NCBI RefSeq assembly: GCF_001668575.1
Contig: NZ_LZMD01000057.1
Location: 48,573 to 112,572, forward strand
Origin: Mycobacterium sp. 1164985.4
GTDB taxonomy: Bacteria; Actinomycetota; Actinomycetes; Mycobacteriales; Mycobacteriaceae
Length of the DNA: 64,000 nucleotides
Reading direction: 5' to 3'
Shown here: positions 54,241 to 62,402 of the stretch, piece after piece
How positions within the stretch are numbered: position 1 is the stretch's first letter
Layout: each line of letters begins with the position of its first letter
Notes under the pieces: generated by a model
The model's input: only the letters and a program-made list of their open reading frames with translations
What the model was told of the DNA's origin: nothing
The model's database searches: none
Program-made: the position numbers and the translations under genes

Positions 54241-54552
54241 TTTTTCCCTTTCGCTAGCACCCGCTTCCAATGCGCGACCATACCCGAGAAAAAAACAAAA
54301 TCCAGTCCGGTTGCGACCGCCGCGATGACGTTTCTCAGCCAGCCGCGCTCAACCCGATCGCCATGACGGTCGGGGTGGGTGAACCGCTGACCGTCACCAC
54401 CCGCCGGAGCGGACGCCCTCAAGGAGCCGGTCGAGTTTTATTCCGCAGGTTGCCGCACCAGGCCGCACCACCCGGTCTTCGTGCTGCGTCCGAAAGGTTG
54501 ACCACTACACCCTGTAGTTGACGGCTTGCACGAGGCTGGGACACTGGTGGCC
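54241..54552. other. Intergenic region before hemL
   Basis: About 312 bases without a supported gene. It holds the promoter of the - strand 40-residue gene, an inverted repeat TGACGGTC (54364-54371) / GACCGTCA (54389-54396), and the hemL operator candidate at 54504-54518. A 75-codon - strand frame at 54195-54422 looks like chance. Confidence 0.4.
54504..54518 (+). promoter_or_regulatory. Perfect palindrome ACTACA-CCC-TGTAGT before hemL
   Basis: A 6-base perfect inverted repeat with a 3-base spacer lies 34 bases before the hemL ATG. TACA...TGTA palindromes are typical of BlaI/CopY-type winged-helix repressors, but other families are possible. It probably controls hemL or overlaps its promoter. 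Confidence 0.45.
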
Positions 54553-55869
54553 ATGCGTGCTGACCAGATGACCACCGAGGTGTCGGCGCGGTTGTTCGCC
54601 GAGGCGTCGGCCGTCATCCCGGGCGGGGTGAACTCGCCCGTACGGGCCTTCACCTCGGTCGGCGGCACCCCGCGGTTCATCACCTCCGCCAACGGCTATT
54701 GGTTGACCGACGCCGACGGTAACCGCTACGTGGACCTGGTCTGCTCATGGGGACCGATGATCCTGGGTCACGCGCACCCCGACGTCGTCGCCGCGGTGCA
54801 GCGGGTGGTCACCGACGGGCTGTCGTTCGGCGCGCCGACCCCGTCGGAGTCGGAGCTGGCCCGCGAGATCATCGACCGGGTCGCCCCGGTCGAGCGCCTG
54901 CGGCTGGTGAACTCCGGCACCGAGTCCACGATGAGCGCGATCCGGCTGGCCCGCGGCTTCACGGGCCGGGCCAAGATCGTGAAGTTCTCCGGCTGCTATC
55001 ACGGCCACAGCGACGCGCTGCTGGCCGACGCGGGTTCCGGTGTCGCCACGCTCGGGCTGCCGTCCTCGCCGGGGGTGACGGGCGCTGCGGCCGCGGACAC
55101 GATCGTGCTGCCCTACAACAACGTCGCCGCGGTCGAGGAGATCTTCGGCCGGTTCGGCGACGAGATCGCCTGCGTGATCACCGAAGCCAGCGCCGGAAAC
55201 ATGGGCACCGTGCCGCCGCTGCCCGGATTCAACGCCGCGCTGCGACGCATTACGACGGAACACGGCGCACTGCTGATCGTCGACGAGGTGATGACCGGAT
55301 TCCGCGTCAACCGATCCGGTTGGTACGGCGTCGATCCCGTCGATGCCGACCTCTTCACCTTCGGCAAGGTGATGAGCGGCGGGCTGCCCGCGGCGGCCTT
55401 CGGCGGACGCGCCGAGGTGATGGACCGCCTCGCGCCTCAGGGGCCGGTGTATCAAGCAGGCACGTTGTCCGGGAACCCCGTTGCCATGGCGGCCGGGCTG
55501 GCGACACTGCGCGCAGCCGACGACGCGGTCTACGCCAAGCTCGACGCCAACGCCGACCGCCTCACCGACCTGCTGGGCCGCGCACTGGCCGAGGCCGGTG
55601 TGGCACACACGGTTTCGCGGGCCGGAAACATGCTCAGCGTGTTCTTCACCGACCAGCCCGTCACCGACTTCGCGTCGGCGCGCGCGTCGGAGACATGGCG
55701 CTTTCCAGCGTTCTTCCACGCGCTGCTAAACGCCGGTATCTACCCGCCGCCGAGTGCTTTCGAGACCTGGTTCGTGTCAACGGTTTTGGATGACGAGGCG
55801 TTCGACCGTATCGCTACCGCGTTGCCCGGCGCGGCCCGCGCCGCGGCTGAGGCGGTCAAACCGGCATGA
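54553..55869 (+). CDS. hemL: Glutamate-1-semialdehyde 2,1-aminomutase HemL
   Basis: A 438-residue PLP enzyme that converts glutamate-1-semialdehyde to 5-aminolevulinate, directly after the HemA reaction. The PLP Lys272 is in [40 protein letters not shown] and [10 protein letters not shown] are conserved. I use the ATG at 54553 ([10 protein letters not shown]); the frame is open to 54526 from a TTG. Its stop overlaps the next gene (ATGA). Confidence 0.95.
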   Translation: MRADQMTTEVSARLFAEASAVIPGGVNSPVRAFTSVGGTPRFITSANGYWLTDADGNRYVDLVCSWGPMILGHAHPDVVAAVQRVVTDGLSFGAPTPSESELAREIIDRVAPVERLRLVNSGTESTMSAIRLARGFTGRAKIVKFSGCYHGHSDALLADAGSGVATLGLPSSPGVTGAAAADTIVLPYNNVAAVEEIFGRFGDEIACVITEASAGNMGTVPPLPGFNAALRRITTEHGALLIVDEVMTGFRVNRSGWYGVDPVDADLFTFGKVMSGGLPAAAFGGRAEVMDRLAPQGPVYQAGTLSGNPVAMAAGLATLRAADDAVYAKLDANADRLTDLLGRALAEAGVAHTVSRAGNMLSVFFTDQPVTDFASARASETWRFPAFFHALLNAGIYPPPSAFETWFVSTVLDDEAFDRIATALPGAARAAAEAVKPA

Positions 55870-56501
55870 CCGAGCAGCCGTCAGAGGCCGGCGAGGCCGT
55901 GAAGACCGTGGTGCACGTGATGCGTCACGGCGAGGTGCACAACCCCGAGAAGATCCTCTACGGCCGCCTCCCCGACTACCATCTCTCCGAGCGCGGCAGG
56001 GCCCAGGCACAGGCGGTGGCTGACTGGCTGGCGCTGCGCGACATCGTGTATGTGGTCGCCTCGCCGCTGGAGCGGGCGCAGGAGACCGCGGCCCCGATAG
56101 CGGCGGCGCTGGGGCTGTCCATCGACACCGACGATGAGCTCATCGAATCGACGAACATCTTCCAGGGACAACGGGTTTCGCCGGGCGACGGCGCGCTGCG
56201 CGATCCCCGTAATTGGTGGCATCTCCGCAATCCACGCACGCCGTCGTGGGGAGAGCCGTACCGCGAGATCGCCGAGCGGATGACCGGCGCCGTGCACCGG
56301 GCCAGGGCCAAGGCGGCCGGCCACGAGGCGGTGTGTGTCAGCCATCAGCTGCCAGTCGAGACCCTGCGCCGGGCGATGACCGGGCGACCGCTGCACCATT
56401 TGCCGACTCGGCGGCTGTGCAACCTGGCGTCGGTGACGTCGTTCTACTTCCACGGGGACACCTATGTCGGCTGGGGCTACGCGGAGTTGGCCGGGCAGTG
56501 A
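55866..56501 (+). CDS. Histidine phosphatase / phosphoglycerate mutase-like protein (Rv0525-like)
   Basis: A 211-residue member of the His phosphatase superfamily. [20 protein letters not shown] carries the phospho-accepting His, and [14 protein letters not shown] the second. The RHGE motif supports phosphatase rather than mutase function. It is co-transcribed between hemL and the TlpA-like gene, as in M. tuberculosis. The substrate is unknown. Confidence 0.88.
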   Translation: MTEQPSEAGEAVKTVVHVMRHGEVHNPEKILYGRLPDYHLSERGRAQAQAVADWLALRDIVYVVASPLERAQETAAPIAAALGLSIDTDDELIESTNIFQGQRVSPGDGALRDPRNWWHLRNPRTPSWGEPYREIAERMTGAVHRARAKAAGHEAVCVSHQLPVETLRRAMTGRPLHHLPTRRLCNLASVTSFYFHGDTYVGWGYAELAGQ

Positions 56502-57115
56502 AACGGTGGGTCCTGCTGGCCTGCGCGGCGATGCTCGCGCTGGCCGGTTGCTCCACCGGTGACGACGCCGTCGCACAGGGCGGCACCTTCGAATTCGTCG
56601 CACCCGGTGGCCAGACCGACATTTTCTACGACCCACCGCAGGATCGTGGTCGCCCCGGCCCACTGAGTGGCCCCGATCTGATGGACCCGGACAAGACCAT
56701 CGCCCTCGACGACTTCGCCGGCAAGGTCGTCGTGCTCAACGTATGGGGTCAGTGGTGTGGCCCGTGCCGCACCGAGATCGGCCAGCTGCAACAGGTTTAC
56801 GACGCCACGGAGGGTCGCGGGGTGCAGTTCCTCGGCATCGACGTCCGGGACAACAACCGGGACGCGGCGCGGGACTTCATCGTCGACCGCAAGATCACCT
56901 TCCCCTCGATCTACGACCCCCCGATGCGGACCATGATCGCGTTCGGTGGCCGGTATCCGACGACGGTGATCCCCTCCACGGTGGTGCTGGACCGCGAGCA
57001 CCGCGTCGCCGCGGTGTTCCTGCGCGAACTGCTCGCCGAGGATCTGCAGCCGGTAGTGGAACGCATTGCGGCTGAACAGGATGGCGCGGGGCCGGGGGAG
57101 AAGGCCGGCGCATGA
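56498..57115 (+). CDS. TlpA/ResA-like thiol-disulfide oxidoreductase lipoprotein (Rv0526-like)
   Basis: A 205-residue lipoprotein with lipobox LALAGC and a thioredoxin fold containing WCGPC (Cys87, Cys90) and a cis-Pro region (VIPSTVVLDREH). It keeps apocytochrome c cysteines reduced outside the membrane so heme can be attached. It is the first of the System II genes here: this gene, ccdA, resB, ccsA. The GTG start overlaps the upstream stop. Confidence 0.92.
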   Translation: MKRWVLLACAAMLALAGCSTGDDAVAQGGTFEFVAPGGQTDIFYDPPQDRGRPGPLSGPDLMDPDKTIALDDFAGKVVVLNVWGQWCGPCRTEIGQLQQVYDATEGRGVQFLGIDVRDNNRDAARDFIVDRKITFPSIYDPPMRTMIAFGGRYPTTVIPSTVVLDREHRVAAVFLRELLAEDLQPVVERIAAEQDGAGPGEKAGA

Positions 57116-57894
57116 GCCTCGACCAGGTGGACCAATTGATCGCCGGCGGTCCGGTCCTGCTGGCCCTTCTGGTCAGCGCGCTCGCCGGGCTGGTGTCGTT
57201 CGCCTCGCCGTGCGTGGTGCCGTTGGTGCCGGGATACCTGTCGTATCTGGCTGCGGTCGTCGGCGTCGACGACACCGGCGCCGCGGGCTCTGTCAGCACC
57301 AAGACCACCCGGTTGCGGGTGGCCGGCGCGGCCGCGCTGTTCGTCGCCGGCTTCACGATCGTCTTCGTGCTCGGCACCGTCGCGGTGCTCGGCATGACGA
57401 CGTCGCTGATCACCAATCAGCTTCTGCTGCAGCGCATCGGAGGGGTGGTGACGATCGTGATGGGGCTGGCGTTCGTCGGGTTCATCCCGGCGCTGCAGCG
57501 CGAGGCCCGCTTCACTCCGCGGCAGATCTCGACGCTGGGTGGCGCGCCACTGCTCGGCGCGGTGTTCGCCCTGGGCTGGACGCCGTGCCTCGGACCCACC
57601 CTCACCGGCGTGATCGCGGTCGCGTCGGCGACCGACGGCTCCAACGTCGCTCGCGGTGTCGCGCTGGTCGTCGCCTACTGTTTGGGCCTCGGAATCCCGT
57701 TCGTGCTTCTGGCGTTCGGGTCTGCCCGCGCAATGCAGGGTCTGGCGTGGCTGCGCAAGCACACCCGCGCGATCCAGATCTTCGGCGGTGTGCTGCTGAT
57801 TCTGGTCGGTGCCGCGCTGGTCACCGGAGTGTGGAACGACTTCGTGTCCTGGGTCCGCGACGCGTTCGTCAGCGACGTGACGCTGCCGATATGA
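57112..57894 (+). CDS. ccdA: Cytochrome c biogenesis protein CcdA
   Basis: A 260-residue membrane protein of the DsbD/CcdA family with six or more helices. It passes electrons from cytoplasmic thioredoxin to the outer thioredoxin-like protein through two Cys (SFASPCVVPLVPGYLSYL and GWTPCLGPTL). It lies between the TlpA-like lipoprotein and ResB, with ATGA overlaps on both sides, so the four proteins probably work together. Confidence 0.94.
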   Translation: MSLDQVDQLIAGGPVLLALLVSALAGLVSFASPCVVPLVPGYLSYLAAVVGVDDTGAAGSVSTKTTRLRVAGAAALFVAGFTIVFVLGTVAVLGMTTSLITNQLLLQRIGGVVTIVMGLAFVGFIPALQREARFTPRQISTLGGAPLLGAVFALGWTPCLGPTLTGVIAVASATDGSNVARGVALVVAYCLGLGIPFVLLAFGSARAMQGLAWLRKHTRAIQIFGGVLLILVGAALVTGVWNDFVSWVRDAFVSDVTLPI

Positions 57895-59546
57895 GCGCTC
57901 TTTCCCCGCCAGGGCCCACGCGTAAGCAGCGAACAGACGGAAAGCTGCCCGAGAGTCCCAGAAATGGGGCAGTTTCGCGTGTGCTCGCGCTGGTTCGGAA
58001 CACCTGGCGGACCCTCACGTCAATGGGTACCGCCCTGGTGCTGCTGTTCCTGCTCGCGCTGGGCGCGATCCCCGGGGCCCTGCTGCCGCAGCGCAGCCTC
58101 AACGAGTCCAAGGTCGACCAGTACATCGCCGAGCATCCGACGATCGGGCCCTGGCTCGACCGCGTGCAGGCGTTCGACGTGTTCTCCAGCTTCTGGTTCA
58201 CCGCGATCTACGTTCTGCTGTTCGTCTCACTGGTCGGCTGCCTGACGCCGCGCCTGGTCGAGCACTTCCGCAGCATGCGCGCCAATCCCGTGTCCGCCCC
58301 TCGCAACCTGAGCCGACTGCCCAAACACCACAGCGCCGAGGTATCCGCCGACGCGGACGATCTGGCGACGACCATCAGCGAGCGGTTGCGGGGCTGGCGC
58401 AAGGTCACCCGCGAAGACGAGGGCACGATCGAAATCGCCGCGGAGAAGGGCTATCTGCGCGAGTTCGGCAACATCGTCTTTCACTTCTCACTGCTGGGTC
58501 TGCTCGTCGCGGTCGCAGCGGGCAAGCTGTTCGGTTACGAGGGCAACGTCATCGTCATCGCCGACGGCGGTCCCGGATTCTGTTCGGCCTCGCCCGCGGC
58601 GTTCGACTCCTTCCGCGCGGGCAACACCGTCGACGGCACCTCGCTGCATCCGATCTGCCTGCGGGTCAACGATTTCCAGGCCGACTATCTGACGACCGGT
58701 CAGGCGACCTCCTTCGCCGCCGACATCGAATACCAGGCGGGCGCCGACCTGCAGTCCGGCGATTGGCGGCCGTACCACCTGAAGGTCAATCATCCGCTGC
58801 GCGTCGGCGGCGACCGCGTGTACCTGCAGGGCCACGGTTATGCGCCGACCTTCACTGTGACGTTCCCCGACGGGCAGACGCGCACGCAGACGTTGCAGTG
58901 GCGGCCCGAAGACCAGATCACGTTCCTGTCGTCGGGCGCCATGCGCTTCGACCCGCCCGCCGGCACGTACCCGGACCCCGACGACCGCCGTAAGAACCAG
59001 CTCGCGATCCAAGGTTTGTTCGCGCCGACCGAACTGCTGCACGGCACGCTGCTGTCCTCGAGCTTCCCGGCTCTCAACGATCCCGCCGTGGCGATCGACG
59101 TCTACCGCGGCGACACCGGCTTGGACACCGGGCGACCGCAGTCGCTGTTCAACCTCGATGCCCGCTTGATCGAGCAGGGCCGGCTCACCAAGAAGGCGCG
59201 CGTCAACCTGGGTGCGGGCGAGTCGACGCGGCTCGACGACGGCACGGTGGTGCGGTTCGACGGCGCGGTCCCGTTCATCAACGTTCAGGTCTCCCACGAC
59301 CCGGCGCAGGTCTGGGTGCTGGTGTTCGCGCTGACCATGATGGCCGGGCTGCTGGTGTCGCTCGTCATCCGTCGTCGCCGCGTCTGGATTCGGATCAACC
59401 CCGCAGGTCCGGGTACCGTAACCGTCGAGCTGGGCGGGTTGGCGCGCACCGACAACTCGGGGTGGGGCGACGAGTTCGAGCGGTTGACGCAGCGTCTGCT
59501 TCCCGACGCGGCGCCGGCGAATCGTGCAGGAGAGAAGGTCACATGA
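57891..59546 (+). CDS. resB: Cytochrome c biogenesis protein ResB
   Basis: A 551-residue membrane protein. It has N-terminal helices (MGTALVLLFLLALGAIPG, FWFTAIYVLLFVSLVGCL), a third helix (IVFHFSLLGLLVAVAAGKLF), a large periplasmic part and a C-terminal helix (VWVLVFALTMMAGLLVSLVI). It works with CcsA in System II heme attachment. The first 30 codons overlap a copy of a palindromic repeat (57928-57989), so the N-terminus (KQRTDGKLPESPRNGAVSRV) is partly repeat-derived. Alternative starts are the GTG at 57981 and the ATG at 58023; the ATGA overlap with ccdA favours 57891. Confidence 0.92.
   Translation: MSALSPPGPTRKQRTDGKLPESPRNGAVSRVLALVRNTWRTLTSMGTALVLLFLLALGAIPGALLPQRSLNESKVDQYIAEHPTIGPWLDRVQAFDVFSSFWFTAIYVLLFVSLVGCLTPRLVEHFRSMRANPVSAPRNLSRLPKHHSAEVSADADDLATTISERLRGWRKVTREDEGTIEIAAEKGYLREFGNIVFHFSLLGLLVAVAAGKLFGYEGNVIVIADGGPGFCSASPAAFDSFRAGNTVDGTSLHPICLRVNDFQADYLTTGQATSFAADIEYQAGADLQSGDWRPYHLKVNHPLRVGGDRVYLQGHGYAPTFTVTFPDGQTRTQTLQWRPEDQITFLSSGAMRFDPPAGTYPDPDDRRKNQLAIQGLFAPTELLHGTLLSSSFPALNDPAVAIDVYRGDTGLDTGRPQSLFNLDARLIEQGRLTKKARVNLGAGESTRLDDGTVVRFDGAVPFINVQVSHDPAQVWVLVFALTMMAGLLVSLVIRRRRVWIRINPAGPGTVTVELGGLARTDNSGWGDEFERLTQRLLPDAAPANRAGEKVT
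57928..57989. repeat. 62-base palindromic repeat, copy 2 (inside the start of resB)
   Basis: The left arm (57928-57950) matches the copy after regX3 at 17 of 23 positions and the right arm (57967-57989) at 20 of 23. Both copies are 62 bases long with a 16-base centre. The arms still pair through GCTGCCC/GGGCAG and the outer bases, though less perfectly. In this copy the repeat is read in frame as residues of ResB. Confidence 0.65.
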
Positions 59547-59612
59547 ACGGCGAGCGAGAAGCGGAGGCGGATCGCGCATGAACGGCGAGCGAGAAGCGGA
59601 GGCGGATCGCGC
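59543..59612 (+). repeat. Two tandem 35-base units, each a coupled 12-codon mini-ORF
   Basis: Bases 59543-59577 and 59578-59612 are identical. Each encodes MNGEREAEADRA and ends in a TGA that overlaps the next ATG (ATGA). The first ATG overlaps the resB stop and the second stop overlaps the ccsA ATG. The chain resB, mini-ORF, mini-ORF, ccsA is therefore linked by three overlaps, each unit supplying GGAGG before the next start. This is the layout of MIRU-type elements. Confidence 0.7.
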
Positions 59613-60668
59613 ATGAACAGCGTGAACATCGATATCGACCTGGCCCGGTACTCGGACTGGGCGTTCACGTCGTCGGTGCTGGTGCTGGTGGGTGCGCTGC
59701 TGTTGCTTGCGGTCGAGCTGGCCTACAGCCGCGGTCGGAAGGTCGAGGCTCGCGAGCTCGTCGGAGCCGCGGCGGCGGCGACATCGGGGCTCGGAGCCGC
59801 GGCGGCGGCGACATCGGGGCAGGGAGCCGCGGCGGCCGGCGTGCGCGCGGACAGCGCCGCGCCCGGGGTCGTGTCCGATGCGCCGCGACGCCCGCTGGAC
59901 GAGCGGATCGGCGGCGCGGGTCTCGCGCTGACCTACCTCGGCATCGGCCTGCTGCTGGTCTGCATCGTGTTGCGCGGTGCGGCGACCGCACGGGTGCCGT
60001 GGGGCAACATGTACGAGTTCATCAACCTGACCAGCTTCTGCGGACTGGTCGCCGCTGCGGTGGTGTTGCGCCGGCGCCAGTACCGCACGCTGTGGGTGTT
60101 CGTGCTCGTTCCGGTTCTGATCCTGCTGACGGTCTCCGGCCGTTGGCTCTACACGAACGCCGCACCGGTGATGCCCGCGCTGCAGTCCTACTGGCTGCCC
60201 ATCCACGTCTCGGTGGTCAGCCTCGGCTCTGGGGTGTTCCTGGTCGCCGGTGTCGCGAGCATCCTGTTCCTGCTGAAGATGTCGCGGTTCGGCGACCCGC
60301 AGCGCCGGGGCGCCTCCGACGGCGTGCTCGCCCGCGCCCTGGACAGGCTCCCCGATCCGCAGACCCTGGACCGAATCGCCTACCGCACCACGATCTTCGC
60401 GTTCCCGGTGTTCGGGTTTGGCGTCATCTTCGGCGCGATCTGGGCCGAAGAGGCGTGGGGCCGGTACTGGGGCTGGGACCCGAAGGAAACGGTGTCGTTC
60501 ATCGCCTGGGTCGTCTACGCCGCGTATCTGCACGCGCGTTCGACGGCCGGTTGGCGGGACAAGAAGGCCGCGTGGATCAACGTCGTGGGCTTCATCGCGA
60601 TGGTGTTCAACCTGTTCTTCATCAACCTGGTCACCGTAGGGCTGCACTCTTACGCCGGAGTGGGCTGA
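59613..60668 (+). CDS. ccsA: Cytochrome c biogenesis protein CcsA (CcsB/ResC type)
   Basis: A 351-residue membrane protein with several helices and the heme-handling WGWDPKETVSF tryptophan motif, as in System II synthetases. It takes heme and delivers it with ResB to apocytochrome c. Residues near 50-70 come from a 30-base tandem repeat (GAAAAATSG twice) in a cytoplasmic or loop segment. The ATG start is coupled to the mini-ORF upstream. The gene is called ccsB in some annotations. Confidence 0.93.
   Translation: MNSVNIDIDLARYSDWAFTSSVLVLVGALLLLAVELAYSRGRKVEARELVGAAAAATSGLGAAAAATSGQGAAAAGVRADSAAPGVVSDAPRRPLDERIGGAGLALTYLGIGLLLVCIVLRGAATARVPWGNMYEFINLTSFCGLVAAAVVLRRRQYRTLWVFVLVPVLILLTVSGRWLYTNAAPVMPALQSYWLPIHVSVVSLGSGVFLVAGVASILFLLKMSRFGDPQRRGASDGVLARALDRLPDPQTLDRIAYRTTIFAFPVFGFGVIFGAIWAEEAWGRYWGWDPKETVSFIAWVVYAAYLHARSTAGWRDKKAAWINVVGFIAMVFNLFFINLVTVGLHSYAGVG
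59761..59820 (+). repeat. 30-base tandem repeat within ccsA
   Basis: 59761-59790 and 59791-59820 are identical, and a partial third unit follows to about 59835. Each unit adds ten residues in frame (GAAAAATSG plus Leu or Gln). The number may vary between strains. Confidence 0.8.
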
Positions 60669-60688
60669 GTCGCCGCACCGTGCTTGGC

Positions 60689-60694
60689 TAAGAT
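60689..60694 (+). promoter_or_regulatory. -10 element (TAAGAT) before the MinD/ParA-like gene
   Basis: TAAGAT lies 40 bases before the GTG at 60734 and gives a leadered transcript. It marks the end of the cytochrome c operon. Confidence 0.4.
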
Positions 60695-60733
60695 CGGGCG
60701 CGTAAGCCTTTGAAGCCATGGGGGATCGCCGGC

Positions 60734-61858
60734 GTGCCTGAAAATCGTCTCGGTAACGACGCGACTTCGGCGGCCATCATTCCCGAAAACGCCTACGCGC
60801 CAGGTGGTTTCCGCGCACAGAGCCGTTTCAGCGATCCCTCGGCCGATCCACCGCCGCAGTGGACGGCGCCGACACCGCCTGAGGGCGTGCCGGTCGCCTC
60901 CCCGCCGCAGGACAACGCCGAGGCCGACCCGCCGCCGTATCTCGATCTGTCGACGGTCGCGCTGCTGGGCCGACCCAAGCGAGCCCCCGCAGAGGGCTGG
61001 CGCAGGTGGCTGTATTACGCGTCGTTCACATTGATCAACCTCGGTAACGGGCCCCAGGCGCGACGCCGGCAGCAACTCACGGCGCAGATCGAACGCCCGT
61101 TGCGCGGGTGCCACCGCATCGCGGTGCTGTCGCTCAAGGGCGGAGTGGGCAAGACGACGATCACCGCGACGCTGGGCGCGACCCTGGCGTCGCTGCGCGG
61201 TGACCGCGTGATCGCCGTCGACGCGAATCCCGACCGCGGGACGCTGAGCGAAAAGGTCCCGCTGGAGACGCCGGCCACGGTGCGTCACCTGCTGCGCGAC
61301 GCCGAAGGCATCCAGGCCTACAGCGACGTGCGCGCCTACACCTCTCAGGGCCCGAGCCGGCTGGAGGTGCTCGCCTCCGAAAGCGACCCGGCGGTGTCGG
61401 AGGCGTTCAGCTCCGACGAATACAGCCGAACGCTGGAGGTCCTCGAGCGCTTTTACAGCCTGGTGCTCACCGATTGCGGCACGGGTCTGATGCACTCGGC
61501 CATGGCCGCGGTGTTGGCCAGCGCCGACACGCTGATCGTGATCAGTTCCGGTTCGGTCGACGGTGCCCGCAGCGCCTCGGCCACGCTGGACTGGCTGGAC
61601 GCCCACGGGCACCAGGACATGGTGCGCAATTCGATCGCGGTGATCAACGCGGTGCGGCCGCGGTCGGGAAAAGTCGACATGAAAAAGGTCGTCGACCACT
61701 TCAGCAGGCGATGCCGGGCGGTGCACGAGGTGCCATTCGACCCACACCTCGAAGAAGGAGCGCAGATCAGCCTCGAACGCTTGAAACCGGAAACGAGGGA
61801 AGCGCTACTCGAACTCGCCGCCGCCGTCGCGGCCGGATTTCCCGCCGCCCGACGCTGA
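60734..61858 (+). CDS. MinD/ParA-type ATPase (Rv0530-like)
   Basis: A 374-residue protein. A Pro-rich disordered N-terminus is followed by a P-loop ATPase domain with the deviant Walker A KGGVGKTT near residues 135-142, switch I DANPDRGTL and Walker B-like VLTDCGTG. Related ATPases position proteins at the membrane or drive ESX-type assembly. The GTG at 60734 follows GGGGAT; a TTG at 60710 in the same frame is less likely. It follows ccsA, as in other mycobacteria. Confidence 0.87.
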   Translation: MPENRLGNDATSAAIIPENAYAPGGFRAQSRFSDPSADPPPQWTAPTPPEGVPVASPPQDNAEADPPPYLDLSTVALLGRPKRAPAEGWRRWLYYASFTLINLGNGPQARRRQQLTAQIERPLRGCHRIAVLSLKGGVGKTTITATLGATLASLRGDRVIAVDANPDRGTLSEKVPLETPATVRHLLRDAEGIQAYSDVRAYTSQGPSRLEVLASESDPAVSEAFSSDEYSRTLEVLERFYSLVLTDCGTGLMHSAMAAVLASADTLIVISSGSVDGARSASATLDWLDAHGHQDMVRNSIAVINAVRPRSGKVDMKKVVDHFSRRCRAVHEVPFDPHLEEGAQISLERLKPETREALLELAAAVAAGFPAARR

Positions 61859-61876
61859 AGCGCTAAACCGCGCCCG

Positions 61877-62038
61877 TCACGGTCGTGGGTTGTCCTCCTG
61901 GCCGAGCCGACGCAGAAACTCTGGATCGTCGTCCGGCCCGATCACCCGGGTGCGCGGACGGCTCGAAGAGACTCGCATCAGCCGCCAGCCCACATACGCC
62001 AGCGTGCCCAGTACGAGAATCAGGAGCAGATACGCCAC
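61877..62038 (-). CDS. Small membrane protein
   Basis: A 53-residue protein starting at GTG (VAYLLLILVLGTLAYVGWRL), with one membrane helix and a charged tail (RVIGPDDDPEFLRRLGQEDN). AAGGAGG lies ten bases before the start. The frame is open upstream to 62128, but that part is Arg-rich and lacks a start signal. Its function is unknown. It is convergent with the ATPase gene and divergent from the next gene. Confidence 0.65.
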   Translation of the reverse strand: MAYLLLILVLGTLAYVGWRLMRVSSSRPRTRVIGPDDDPEFLRRLGQEDNPRP

Positions 62039-62078
62039 GAGAACAAAACCTCCTTGGTTCGAATATACGCGCCGTCGG

Positions 62079-62084
62079 TAGGCT
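62079..62084 (+). promoter_or_regulatory. -10 element (TAGGCT) of a leaderless promoter
   Basis: TAGGCT lies exactly six bases before the GTG at 62091, so the DUF4229-like gene is probably transcribed from its first codon. Confidence 0.5.
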
Positions 62085-62090
62085 CGGTCC

Positions 62091-62402
62091 GTGTCTGACG
62101 GTCGCCAAGGAACTCGGCTCGTGCTCAACGTGCTGGCCTATGTGCTGGCACGGCTCTTGCTCGTCGCGGCGCTGGCGGCGGCGATTCTCGGCGTCGGACA
62201 TCTGCTCGGGTTGCGCGAATTTCCGCTCGTCGTCGCGCTGCTCTTCGCGCTGGTGATCGCGCTGCCGCTGGGCATTTGGCTGTTCGCGCCGCTTCGCCGT
62301 CGCGCCAACGAGAGCATCGCGGTCTTCGACGAACGCAGGCGCCGCGACAAAGAGCAACTCCAGGCCAGATTGCGCGGCGAAGAGCCACCCTCGCAACGAT
62401 GA
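62091..62402 (+). CDS. DUF4229-like membrane protein (Rv0531-like)
   Basis: A 103-residue protein with two membrane segments (VLAYVLARLLLVAALAAAIL and LVVALLFALVIALPLGIWLF) and a charged C-terminal helix (RRRANESIAVFDERRRRDKE). This matches the actinobacterial DUF4229 layout. The GTG start is probably leaderless. Its stop overlaps the aminotransferase start (ATGA). Confidence 0.82.
   Translation: MSDGRQGTRLVLNVLAYVLARLLLVAALAAAILGVGHLLGLREFPLVVALLFALVIALPLGIWLFAPLRRRANESIAVFDERRRRDKEQLQARLRGEEPPSQR

Noticed and set aside
54195..54422. A 75-codon - strand frame before hemL
   Set aside because: It overlaps the better-supported 40-residue gene, lacks a ribosome site and has no recognisable features.
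58488..60719. A 743-codon open frame on the - strand
   Set aside because: It lies fully antisense to resB and ccsA, is rich in Arg, His and Asp without any family motif, and is a typical high-GC shadow frame.
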